From Devosia insulae DS-56 (GTDB lineage: Bacteria; Pseudomonadota; Alphaproteobacteria; Rhizobiales; Devosiaceae), in NCBI RefSeq assembly GCF_000970465.2, contig NZ_LAJE02000244.1:1-43072 (forward strand): a stretch of 43,072 bases of DNA. Direction: 5' to 3'. Numbering within the stretch: the stretch's first letter is position 1; each line of letters starts with the position of its first letter. The notes under the pieces were generated by a model that saw only the letters and a list, made by a program, of their open reading frames with translations, was not told where the DNA came from and did no database searches. The position numbers and the translations under genes are program-made. Below, one piece after another: positions 21,977-29,153 of this stretch.

Positions 21977-22096
21977 TTACTTCTTCTTGGCCGGTGCGGC
22001 GGTGGCGGGGGTCATCCCGGCCGTTGCCAGCACTTTCACCTTTTCCTTCTTGGGCTTCTTGGCTTCCTTGTTGGATCTGATCTGACCTTTGGCCAT
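21977..22096 (-). CDS. Small basic conserved protein, 39 aa
   Basis: 39 aa encoded between TTA (21977-21979) and CAT (22094-22096). It begins MAKGQIRSNKEAKKPKKEK and ends PATAAPAKKK. GGAAGGGG lies 6 nt before the ATG; an ATG two codons earlier is possible. Nearly one third of residues are Lys/Arg. Proteins with the MAKGQxRSNxEAKKPK start are, as I recall, common unannotated small proteins in proteobacteria, possibly nucleic-acid or ribosome binding. It is followed by a good terminator, which supports a real gene. Confidence 0.8.
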   Translation of the reverse strand: MAKGQIRSNKEAKKPKKEKVKVLATAGMTPATAAPAKKK

Positions 22097-22206
22097 CGGC
22101 ATCCCCTTCCATTGTTGGCCGGCAGCAACTCCGGCAAATCACTAGGTGAGGCTAGAACCAAGGCAGAATCCTGACAAGATCACTGCCTGGGTGGAGTCTT
22201 TGATTT

Positions 22207-22253
22207 GTCGCGCTTTCGAACCGGAAAAGTCTGCGACTTGTCCTGAAAGCGCT
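22207..22253 (-). repeat. Dispersed palindromic repeat, copy 2
   Basis: 47 nt, 44 identical to the copy at 6677-6723. The outer arm CGCTTTC/GAAAGCG is perfect here, the inner stem GGAAAAGT/ACTTGTCC has one mismatch. It lies 9 bp after the stop codon (22263-22265) of the minus-strand lysozyme gene, the same orientation and position relative to a gene as copy 1. Confidence 0.8.
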
Positions 22254-22262
22254 CCGGCACCG

Positions 22263-23099
22263 CTACTTGTGGCTCTGGCAGCGGCCCTGCGGGCCCAGCC
22301 GATCGACGGCGCGCGGATCGCACCCGGTGAGCAGGAACGTCACCCAATCGCCCTCGCTGCCATAGAAGGCGTTGCGGTCGACCTCAGTGCGAACGCCCGA
22401 CATGGTGCCGGTCTGGGTCCACTGCCAGAAGATCCACGGCCGGTCGCCGTATTTGGTGTGCGGCTCGGCGGCAGTCGAGCGCAGCCAGAACGAGGAGTCG
22501 AAGTGCTCGCCGGCGAGGATGTCGTTGTAGAAGTTCATGTCGGTATAGATGATCGGCACCTTGCCGGTGTGCCGCTCCATCTCGGCCAGCATGACGCGGA
22601 CCTTTTCCAGCACATCGGTGCGGTTGAACTTGTTCTTGCAGCTCGAGTGGTTGTTCCACTCGAGATCGAGCACCGGCGGCAGCGCGTCGGGATCGTTGGG
22701 CACCATCTTTCTGAACCAAGCGGCCTGCTGCGAAGCGAGGCTGCACCAGGTCATGAAGTGGTAAGCGCCGCGCGCCATGCCGGAGGCCTGCGCGCCACGC
22801 CAGTTGTCGTAGAAATTGGGGTCGATGTAGTCCTTGCCCTCGGTCGACTTGATGTAGACGAAGTGCACCCCGCCACCGCGCGCCGCGTTGAAATCGATGC
22901 GGCCCTGGTAGCGCGCCACGTCGAGCCCCTGGATCGGCAGACCCCAGGCCCGGCGCACTCCGTCATGCGGGTCGTTATCGCCGGGGATGCCGCGATAGTC
23001 GTGCGAGGGCGAGCGCCCACAGGCAGCAAGCAGCAGGGTCAGCCCGACCAGCAGCAGGGTTTTGGCAAACGGCAAGGCGGGGCGGGCGGCGGCAAACAT
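22263..23099 (-). CDS. GH25 lysozyme-family lipoprotein
   Basis: 278 aa. N-terminal lipobox LLLAAC puts the acylated Cys at residue 27, predicting a membrane-anchored periplasmic enzyme. The GH25 (Chalaropsis-type muramidase) barrel is evident: GLDVARYQGRIDF, VYIKSTEGKDYIDPNF, VLDLEWNN holding the catalytic Asp/Glu pair, VPIIYTDMNFYND, and IFWQWTQTG followed by VDRNAFYG at the end. It should cut the MurNAc-GlcNAc bond of peptidoglycan and act in wall remodelling. A repeat follows the stop codon, and CtrA-like sites precede the start. Confidence 0.92.
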   Translation of the reverse strand: MFAAARPALPFAKTLLLVGLTLLLAACGRSPSHDYRGIPGDNDPHDGVRRAWGLPIQGLDVARYQGRIDFNAARGGGVHFVYIKSTEGKDYIDPNFYDNWRGAQASGMARGAYHFMTWCSLASQQAAWFRKMVPNDPDALPPVLDLEWNNHSSCKNKFNRTDVLEKVRVMLAEMERHTGKVPIIYTDMNFYNDILAGEHFDSSFWLRSTAAEPHTKYGDRPWIFWQWTQTGTMSGVRTEVDRNAFYGSEGDWVTFLLTGCDPRAVDRLGPQGRCQSHK

Positions 23100-23456
23100 G
23101 CGGGACGTCTGGCTTTTCGATGAGAGATCTAAAGCCTTTGAATCAACATAGCGCGCTTAACGAAACCTTGCGCTAACCCTTTGTTATTCCAGCATGGTTA
23201 ACACGGGGGCCGGATTCGACCCGGTAACTGCCGGCCGCTGCGCAGCATCGGCCGGATAGGGGCGACAGTCCTGGGAGTACGGGCGATGCCGGCCGGGCCC
23301 TCCAAGGGCTTTGGTGCCGATGGCACAGGCGCCAAACAGGTGGGCCGACCTCCCATTTGTACACCGGTTCACAGCAAGACTCCGCTTCCCACGCATAGTT
23401 TATTGTATTGGAGCGACCGCTAGCGCTAGATATTCGACATCATGGAGGGGGTTGTG
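23100..23456. promoter_or_regulatory. Divergent intergenic region with CtrA-like sites
   Basis: 357 bp without a gene I can support. It contains TTAA-N7-TTGC (23157-23171, one good half) and ATGGTTAA (23194-23201), the reverse of the CtrA 8-mer TTAACCAT, both upstream of the lysozyme gene, plus GAATC (23140-23144). The middle (about 23215-23330) is GC-rich with several short inverted repeats around GCCGGCC. I looked for tRNA, tmRNA or SRP RNA and could not support one; a small RNA is not excluded. Confidence 0.35.
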
Positions 23457-23975
23457 ATGCGTTATATTTTCGGGGCGCTGCTGATGGCGGTAGCAATGTC
23501 GGTGCTGTTTGCGGTACCGAGCCACGCCGGAGACGCCGAAACGGCCCTGCTCCGCTCCTATATCGGGAACTGGAGCGGCAGCAGCGTACTGCGTGGTGGC
23601 GACCAGCCCGAGGCCTTTTCCTGCCGCCTTAAGGTGACGCAGGGCCGGCTGGTCAAGATCAACTATGCCGGGCGCTGCAGCCTGGTGAACATGAATCTGT
23701 CGGTGTCCGGTACGATCTTTTTCAACGACAAGGCCAACCGCTACGAAGCGACGATGCGCTCCAATGTTGGGCTCTCGGCCGCCGCGGTGGGAGCAAAGCA
23801 AGGCGGCAGCATCATCTTCAAATTGAGTGAAAAGCAGAGCGACCGGGTGGGCACCCCGATTCAGATCAACTCGGTCCTCGAACTCAGCGGCAAGCAGATT
23901 ACCGTCGACTTCACGGTTGAGCTCAATCGATCCGGACAAACGCTGACGACGACGGTGCCGTTCCAGCGGCAGTAA
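23457..23975 (+). CDS. Exported protein of unknown function
   Basis: 172 aa from ATG 23457 with GGAGGGGG five nt upstream. Signal peptide MRYIFGALLMAVAMSVLFAVPSHA is followed by GDAETALLRSYIGNWSGSSVL. The mature domain is probably a beta-barrel or lipocalin-like sheet: alternating hydrophobic pattern, two Cys (FSCRLKV and GRCSLV) about 20 residues apart that could pair, and an IGNWSGSSVL...TGxx-type start reminiscent of small periplasmic proteins that bind hydrophobic ligands. No family recognised with confidence. Confidence 0.72.
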   Translation: MRYIFGALLMAVAMSVLFAVPSHAGDAETALLRSYIGNWSGSSVLRGGDQPEAFSCRLKVTQGRLVKINYAGRCSLVNMNLSVSGTIFFNDKANRYEATMRSNVGLSAAAVGAKQGGSIIFKLSEKQSDRVGTPIQINSVLELSGKQITVDFTVELNRSGQTLTTTVPFQRQ

Positions 23976-24082
23976 TTGCCATCGAGCTCGACAGGGCAAG
24001 GGACGGCGGTGAACGGCCTCGCGGATTGGACCCGCAGTGCCGTTGCTCTAAGTTGCACGGCAACGGAGCGCGGAGAATGATC

Positions 24083-24376
24083 ATGCTTTGGCGGGCCTGG
24101 GGCGCGGCGCTTTGCGGCGCCCTGGTTGCAGTGTCGGCATCGGCGGATGAGCCGCCCCGCATCGATCCGCAGGATGTGACGGTGAAAGCCTGCCTCGCGG
24201 CGGTCGCGCAGCAGACCGGCAACAGCCAGCTCGTCGTGCTGGGCAAGGACTATTCCGAGGCCAACTCGGCGGTGCTGATCGGCGTCGGCCCGGACCAGGC
24301 GCCCTGGCGCTGCCTCGTCTCGAACGATGGCGTCGTCGTGGAAGTGACGTTCACCGGCGACGAGGGCGCGCTGTAA
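24083..24376 (+). CDS. Small exported protein of unknown function
   Basis: 97 aa from ATG 24083, chosen because CGGAG lies 7 nt upstream; an ATG at 24077 is too close to it. A signal peptide (MLWRAWGAALCGALVAVSASA) is followed by DEPPRIDPQDVTVKACLAAVAQQTGN. The mature part has two Cys (VKACLAA and WRCLVSNDG), and the WRCLVSNDGVVVEV ending resembles small periplasmic proteins seen in Rhizobiales. Function unknown. It ends 5 bp before the acetyltransferase gene. Confidence 0.72.
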   Translation: MLWRAWGAALCGALVAVSASADEPPRIDPQDVTVKACLAAVAQQTGNSQLVVLGKDYSEANSAVLIGVGPDQAPWRCLVSNDGVVVEVTFTGDEGAL

Positions 24377-24381
24377 CTGCG

Positions 24382-24894
24382 ATGAGCAATCGTCTGGTCC
24401 TGAGGCCAAGCACCGCCGGCGATGCCGAGCGGGCCTTCGAGATCCGCTCGGAGTGGGAGGTCAGCCGCATGTTGAGCATGGCGTCCTACCCGCCGGACCT
24501 CCAGGTGCTCGGCGTCTGGTTCGCCGATCACCCGCGCCAATGGGAAGCCGGGGAAGCTTACCGCTTCGCCGTCGAACACGAGGCGCAGTTTATCGGCCTC
24601 GTCGACATCGACGGCATCAGCGAGGGCCAGGGCAAGCTCGGCTACTGGTTCGACCGAGGCGTCTGGGGCCGTGGGTTTGCCAGCGAAGCGGCGGCAGCCG
24701 TGGTCCGCTTCGCCTTCGCCGAGGCCGGCCTCAAGCAGTTGCAGGCCGGGCACGCCGCCGACAACGCCGCATCGGCGAAGGTGCTACTGAAGCTTGGCTT
24801 CGAACCGCTGGAGACAGTCGAGTTGCTGTCGCACTCGCGCGCCGAGCTCATCCAGCAGCGCCGCTATCTGCTGAACCGGCCAGTCGCCGGCTGA
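24382..24894 (+). CDS. GNAT family N-acetyltransferase (RimJ/RimL type)
   Basis: 170 aa. GNAT fold: LVLRPSTAGDAERAFEI at the start, LGYWFDRGVWGRGFASEAAAAVVRFAF carrying the acetyl-CoA pyrophosphate loop (R-G-x-G-x-A-like, WGRGFAS), then AGHAADNAASAKVLLKLGFEPLE, the Asn-Ala-Ser motif of RimJ/RimL enzymes. It probably acetylates an amino group of a protein N-terminus or small molecule. Begins 5 bp after the small exported protein. Confidence 0.9.
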   Translation: MSNRLVLRPSTAGDAERAFEIRSEWEVSRMLSMASYPPDLQVLGVWFADHPRQWEAGEAYRFAVEHEAQFIGLVDIDGISEGQGKLGYWFDRGVWGRGFASEAAAAVVRFAFAEAGLKQLQAGHAADNAASAKVLLKLGFEPLETVELLSHSRAELIQQRRYLLNRPVAG

Positions 24895-24902
24895 GGTCGT
24901 CA

Positions 24903-25832
24903 CTAACGCGTCGCCAGGTCGGCCAGCCACCGGGTGACCTCATCGAGCAGCCAGGAGCGCAGTTTGCCGATCGCAGCGAGGCGATTGCTCGAGGTCGGCC
25001 AGACCAGATAGTGGGCATGCACGTCGACGATCTCGTGCGTCCAGAGGCGGACCAGCCGGCCCGAGCGGAGTTCATCCTCGACAATGGAGCGGCGCGCCAG
25101 GAAGATGCCCCGTCCGGCGAGGGCAGCCTGGACGGCCAACAGGGTGTCCGAGAACAACACGCCATCCTGCGGCTCGACGAGATCGAGCCCGGCGGCCTGG
25201 AACCAGGGGGTCCACGGCTGCACCGACTGCCGGAGCAGCACGCAGTCTGCCAGGTCCGTGGGCAATACCGGGAGGTTGCCGCCGCGATAATCCGGGCTCG
25301 CCACGGGGAACACCACTTCGTCCATCAGATGCTCGGCCGTCGTGCCCGGCCAGGCGCCGCCACCGTAGCGGATGGCGGCGTCGATCCCATCACTGGCGTC
25401 GAGCCGGGCGAGCGTGGCGGACGTCTCGATCTCGAGCTCAATTTCGGGGTGGAGGCGCGTGAAGTCGTCGAGCCGCGGCATCAGCCATTTGGTGGCGAAG
25501 GCCGGGAGGGTGCTGATGACCAGGCGCTCGCGCCCAGCGGCCGCGCGGCGATGGTCGGATCCCCTGGGCATCTGGTCGAAGGCTCGGTCGAGCACGGTCA
25601 GGCCCTGGCGAACCTGCAACGCCAGCGCCTGTGATACGGCGTTTGGTTCGACCCCTGTAGCGGTGCGGACGAACAGCGAGTGCCCGAGGCGCTGCTCCAG
25701 CGCCCTGATGTGCTGGCTCACCGCCCCCTGGGACAAGGCGAGCTCGGCCGCTGCCGTGGTGAAGCAGCGGAGCCGCACCGCCGCCTCGAGGGCGCGCATC
25801 GTCTGAATGCTGGGGAGCCGTTTTCCGACCAT
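24903..25832 (-). CDS. LysR family transcriptional regulator (GcvA-like)
   Basis: 309 aa from the ATG at 25830-25832 (MVGKRLPSIQTMRALEAAVR); starts at 25838 or 25856 are in frame but would overlap the palindrome at 25835-25853. The winged HTH reads FTTAAAELALSQGAVSQHIRALEQRLGHSLFVR, typical of the GcvA group, followed by a substrate-binding domain. Divergent from the glutathione S-transferase gene, which is its probable target. LysR proteins typically repress themselves and activate the divergent gene with a co-inducer. Confidence 0.92.
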   Translation of the reverse strand: MVGKRLPSIQTMRALEAAVRLRCFTTAAAELALSQGAVSQHIRALEQRLGHSLFVRTATGVEPNAVSQALALQVRQGLTVLDRAFDQMPRGSDHRRAAAGRERLVISTLPAFATKWLMPRLDDFTRLHPEIELEIETSATLARLDASDGIDAAIRYGGGAWPGTTAEHLMDEVVFPVASPDYRGGNLPVLPTDLADCVLLRQSVQPWTPWFQAAGLDLVEPQDGVLFSDTLLAVQAALAGRGIFLARRSIVEDELRSGRLVRLWTHEIVDVHAHYLVWPTSSNRLAAIGKLRSWLLDEVTRWLADLATR

Positions 25833-25834
25833 GG

Positions 25835-25853
25835 CCATTAGTAGCACTAATGG
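25835..25853. promoter_or_regulatory. Candidate LysR operator
   Basis: Perfect palindrome CCATTAGT-agc-ACTAATGG directly upstream of the chosen lysR start, in the gap before the divergent GST gene. It contains an ATTAG...CTAAT core in keeping with the T-N11-A type of LysR boxes. Assignment by position and symmetry. Confidence 0.55.
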
Positions 25854-25957
25854 CACCGCTGGCGAAATGATGGTTTGAGCTTGGAGGCGGGTTCATCGAC
25901 GCTTGGCCGGAGATCGCAACACCAGCGGCCCCACAGGGGCGTGAAGGCATCCAAGCA

Positions 25958-26662
25958 ATGTACCAGCTGTTCTACGCCCCGGGCGCCTGCTCGATGGCCG
26001 TCCATATCATTCTCGAAGAGGTTGGCGCCGAGTTCGAGCTGTTCGCGGTGTCGGTCGCCAACCGCGACACGCAGCGCGAGCCATACCTCTCGATCAATCC
26101 GAAAGGCCGGGTCCCGGCGCTGCGCATCCGCGGCGAAGCGAAGGTCCTTACCGAGCTGCCGGCAATCCTGCGTTACCTCGCAAGCCGCTATCCGGAACAC
26201 GCCCTCGCCCAGTCGGCAGACCCCCTGCTAGAGGCGCGGATCACCGAATGGCTGGCCTGGCTCAGCGGTTGGCTGCACAGCGTTGGCTATGGGCTGATCT
26301 GGCGGCCGGAGCGGTTCGATCCGGATCCCTCGCATGCCCCGGCACTCGCTGCGCAGGGCAAGAGGGTCGTCGAGGCCGCCTATCAAGACATCGAGCGGGC
26401 CCTTGCCGACACCCGCACGTGGAGCGTCGAGGAGCGGTTCTCGATCGTCGACCCGTTCCTGCTGGTGTTCTATCGCTGGGGAAGCTCGATCGGGTTTTCG
26501 ATGCGGGACCGCTATCCCGCCTGGACCCGGCATGCGCAGCTGACGCTGCAGCGGCCCGCCGTGCAGCGCGCCATGGCGAGAGAAGGGATCGCGCTGCCAG
26601 TTGAGGCGTGCGCCGCGCTTTCGCCGCATGCGGCACTGTTGCCTCCACCAGTTGCCCTGTAG
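25958..26662 (+). CDS. Glutathione S-transferase family protein
   Basis: 234 aa. The thioredoxin-fold N-terminus MYQLFYAPGACSMAVHIILEEVG has Cys11 in the position of the active-site Cys of beta-class GSTs; NPKGRVPALRI and the TELPAILRYLA segment form the glutathione site, and a helical C-terminal domain follows. The extended C-terminal tail (ALSPHAALLPPPVAL) is not typical. Divergent from LysR, so probably inducible by an electrophile or aromatic compound. Confidence 0.9.
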   Translation: MYQLFYAPGACSMAVHIILEEVGAEFELFAVSVANRDTQREPYLSINPKGRVPALRIRGEAKVLTELPAILRYLASRYPEHALAQSADPLLEARITEWLAWLSGWLHSVGYGLIWRPERFDPDPSHAPALAAQGKRVVEAAYQDIERALADTRTWSVEERFSIVDPFLLVFYRWGSSIGFSMRDRYPAWTRHAQLTLQRPAVQRAMAREGIALPVEACAALSPHAALLPPPVAL

Positions 26663-26695
26663 CTTCTCCATTTGGGAGCACGTTGGAGGGGGGTG

Positions 26696-27658
26696 ATGGC
26701 TACTTCTGAAGTCGATGCCATTCTGGCGGTGATCGAGATGGAGCGTAAGGCCTTCTCGTCGCACGACTTCGACTCCTATGCTGAGGCCCACCACCATGCG
26801 CCGTACGTCTCCTGGTGGAACGCCTCGCCGATCGCCGGCAACTGGGTCAGAACCGGCTGGGACGAGACTGCACCGCTGGCGCGCCAATGGTTGAGCTCGA
26901 CCCAGCCAGAAACGCGCGGCGGCGAGAACGGCATCATCGAGAATCTCGTGGTCAGGGTCTCCGACAGCATCGCCTGGGTGAGTTTCACGCGGCGCTACCC
27001 CGGACCCGTTCCCGCGCACCGGGCCGGTCCCAATCCGGCCCATCAACTGCGCATCCTCGAAAAGCACGACGGTAAGTGGAAGATCGTGCTCGACGGCTTT
27101 CTCGACCCCAGCACCGGAGCGCCAAGAACATCGGTACTGCGGCTCGACCCGACCGGCTCGATCGTCTGGAAAAACGCCGCTGCCGACGCTGCGCTTGCCG
27201 CCGATGACGACCTGATCGTCCGCAACGGCAGGCTGCACATCCGCAATTCCGAGGCCGATCGCAGCCTCTATGACGGCATCCGCTGGGCCGATGATCTCGG
27301 CAAACAATTCATCCCGCGTCGCGGTTCACTTCCCATCGTGCTCCACACTGGCGAGGGCCGTCCCGCTAAGGTCTGGTGGGTCATCGGCGACGGGGGCACC
27401 ATCCTGTTTTCCCTGGGCGATGACGGCCGCACCGACCGACAGCTGGACGTCGCCGCCATCATTTTCGGCCTCTCGACGGCGCAGAAGGCGATTGCCGGTC
27501 ACGTGATCGCCGGGCGCTCGCTGGAACAGGCCGCCGCCCTGATGGGGATCAAGGAAAGCTCGTCCCGAACCCACCTGGATCGCGTGTACGAAAAGACTGG
27601 TGTCCGCACGCAGGGCGCGCTGATCCGCGTGCTGCTGTCGGTGGCAGCGCCGGTATAG
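26696..27658 (+). CDS. NTF2/SnoaL-like, PAS-like, LuxR-type HTH regulator
   Basis: 320 aa from ATG 26696 behind GGAGGGGGGTG. Three parts are visible. Residues about 5-130 are a SnoaL/NTF2-like cup (MERKAFSSHDFDSYAEAHHHAPYVSWW ... NGIIENLVVRVSDSIAWVSFTRRY ... KWKIVLDGFLD). Residues about 135-250 are the PAS-like module (SIVWKNAAADAALAADD...LIVRNGRLHI) common in alphaproteobacterial LuxR regulators. The C-terminal HTH (from residue 257) reads FGLSTAQKAIAGHVIAGRSL ... SSSRTHLDRVYEKTGV. The NTF2 cup in place of a usual receiver or PAS input suggests a small-molecule sensor. It leads an apparent operon with the oxidoreductase and kinase genes. Confidence 0.82.
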   Translation: MATSEVDAILAVIEMERKAFSSHDFDSYAEAHHHAPYVSWWNASPIAGNWVRTGWDETAPLARQWLSSTQPETRGGENGIIENLVVRVSDSIAWVSFTRRYPGPVPAHRAGPNPAHQLRILEKHDGKWKIVLDGFLDPSTGAPRTSVLRLDPTGSIVWKNAAADAALAADDDLIVRNGRLHIRNSEADRSLYDGIRWADDLGKQFIPRRGSLPIVLHTGEGRPAKVWWVIGDGGTILFSLGDDGRTDRQLDVAAIIFGLSTAQKAIAGHVIAGRSLEQAAALMGIKESSSRTHLDRVYEKTGVRTQGALIRVLLSVAAPV

Positions 27659-27744
27659 CGCCCATGTCCCCGTTGCGGGGGACAGATCGACACTTCGCAC
27701 TTGTCTATCCTCAGCCTCGCTATCGAAAGCGCCGGGAGGGGATC

Positions 27745-29121
27745 ATGGACGCAGAAGCAATCGGAATCTTCGCAGCAAATCACCGTGGCCCGGTGATCCG
27801 CGCCGGCGACGCCGGCTACGAGGAGGCGCGGCAGCTCTATAACGGGATGATCGACAAGCGACCGCTGGTCATCGCGCAATGCGTCGACGTGGCCGATGTC
27901 ATCGCCGCAGTCAATTTCGGTCGCGACAACAGGCTGCCGTTGGCGATCCGCGGAGGCGGGCACAATGGGCCGGGCTTCGCCAGTGTCGACGACGGGCTGG
28001 TCATCGACATGTCGCTGTTCAGAGGGGTCCGCGTCGATCCTGCAAACAAAACAGTGCGGGTCGCCGCGGGGTGCACGACCGGCGATGTCGACCATGCCAC
28101 GCATGCGTTCGGACAGGCGGTGCCGTTCGGCATCATCTCGACCACCGGCGTCGCCGGGCTGACCTTGAGCGGCGGTCATGGCTATCTCAGCCGGCAGTAC
28201 GGCCTCGCAGTGGATAGCCTCATCGAGGCAGACGTGGTGCTTGCCGATGGCAGGTTCGTTACGGCCAGCGAAACGGCCAACCAGGACCTGCTCTGGGCGC
28301 TCAGAGGTGGCGGCGGCAATTTTGGTGTCGTAACGAGCTTTCTGTTCCGCACCCATCCCGCCAAGACGCTCTATGCCGGGCCGATCATCTTCGACTTGTC
28401 CGACGCTCCGACAGTGATGCGCTGGTATCGCGAGTTCCAGGCGAATTCGGCCGACGACTTCTACGTCTGGCTGGGCCTGCAGACCGTACCGCCGGGAGCG
28501 CCGTTTCCCGAGGAACACTGGAACAAGAAAATGTGCGTGCTGCTGGTGGCGCATAACGGCGCCAGTGGTGAGGCCGACGTCAATAAGCTTCGGGCCAGCC
28601 TGCCAAAACCGTTGATCGACTGGTGCGGCCCGATGCCCTACACCGCCCTGCAAGCCATGTTCGACGCGCTCTACCCCAAAGGGCTGCAATGGTACTGGAA
28701 GGGCGATTTCGTTCGCGACCTGTCGGACGACGCAATCACCGAGCACCTCAAGCACGCGGCAAAGGTGCCAACGCCACTGTCGGCGATGCATCTCTACCCG
28801 ATCGACGGTGCCGTGCACCGCAAGCGCCCGGCCGACGCGGCCTGGAACGCCCGCGATGCGACCTGGTCGATGGTCATCGTCGGCGTCACCGGCGATCCGT
28901 CGGAAGCGGCAGCGACCAGGCAATGGGCACGAGATTACTGGACCGGCATGCACCCGTTCGACCTGAAGGGGGCCTACCCCAACTTCATGATGGCCGACGA
29001 GGGAAGCGAAAGGATCGCGGCCACCTACGGTGACAACTACCAGCGATTGGCCCAGTTGAAGCGAAAGTTCGACCCTGACAACCTGTTCCGGCTGAACCAG
29101 AATATCGAACCGGCGCAATAG
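27745..29121 (+). CDS. FAD-dependent oxidoreductase, berberine-bridge/BBE type
   Basis: 458 aa from ATG 27745 with GGGAGGGG upstream; the frame opens earlier in the gap after the regulator. VAO-type FAD domain: AIRGGGHNGPG with His73 as the expected 8-alpha-histidyl-FAD ligand, GVAGLTLSGGHGYLSRQYGL, DLLWALRGGGGNFGVVTSF, and a BBE domain ending YPKGL...FDPDNLFRLNQNI. The Cys used for the second FAD bond in bicovalent members appears replaced (ISTTGVAGL). Such enzymes oxidise alcohols, sugars or antibiotic precursors. No signal peptide. 86 bp after the regulator gene. Confidence 0.9.
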   Translation: MDAEAIGIFAANHRGPVIRAGDAGYEEARQLYNGMIDKRPLVIAQCVDVADVIAAVNFGRDNRLPLAIRGGGHNGPGFASVDDGLVIDMSLFRGVRVDPANKTVRVAAGCTTGDVDHATHAFGQAVPFGIISTTGVAGLTLSGGHGYLSRQYGLAVDSLIEADVVLADGRFVTASETANQDLLWALRGGGGNFGVVTSFLFRTHPAKTLYAGPIIFDLSDAPTVMRWYREFQANSADDFYVWLGLQTVPPGAPFPEEHWNKKMCVLLVAHNGASGEADVNKLRASLPKPLIDWCGPMPYTALQAMFDALYPKGLQWYWKGDFVRDLSDDAITEHLKHAAKVPTPLSAMHLYPIDGAVHRKRPADAAWNARDATWSMVIVGVTGDPSEAAATRQWARDYWTGMHPFDLKGAYPNFMMADEGSERIAATYGDNYQRLAQLKRKFDPDNLFRLNQNIEPAQ

Positions 29122-29153
29122 GTGGGCAGAGCGTCCCGGCAAGGCAGGTCGAA

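Noticed and set aside
23205-23340. tmRNA- or tRNA-like sequence (GGGGGCCGGATTCGACCCGG)
   Set aside because: It has a T-arm-like loop but no acceptor stem, anticodon arm, tag frame or CCA partner; a structured RNA cannot be supported by eye.
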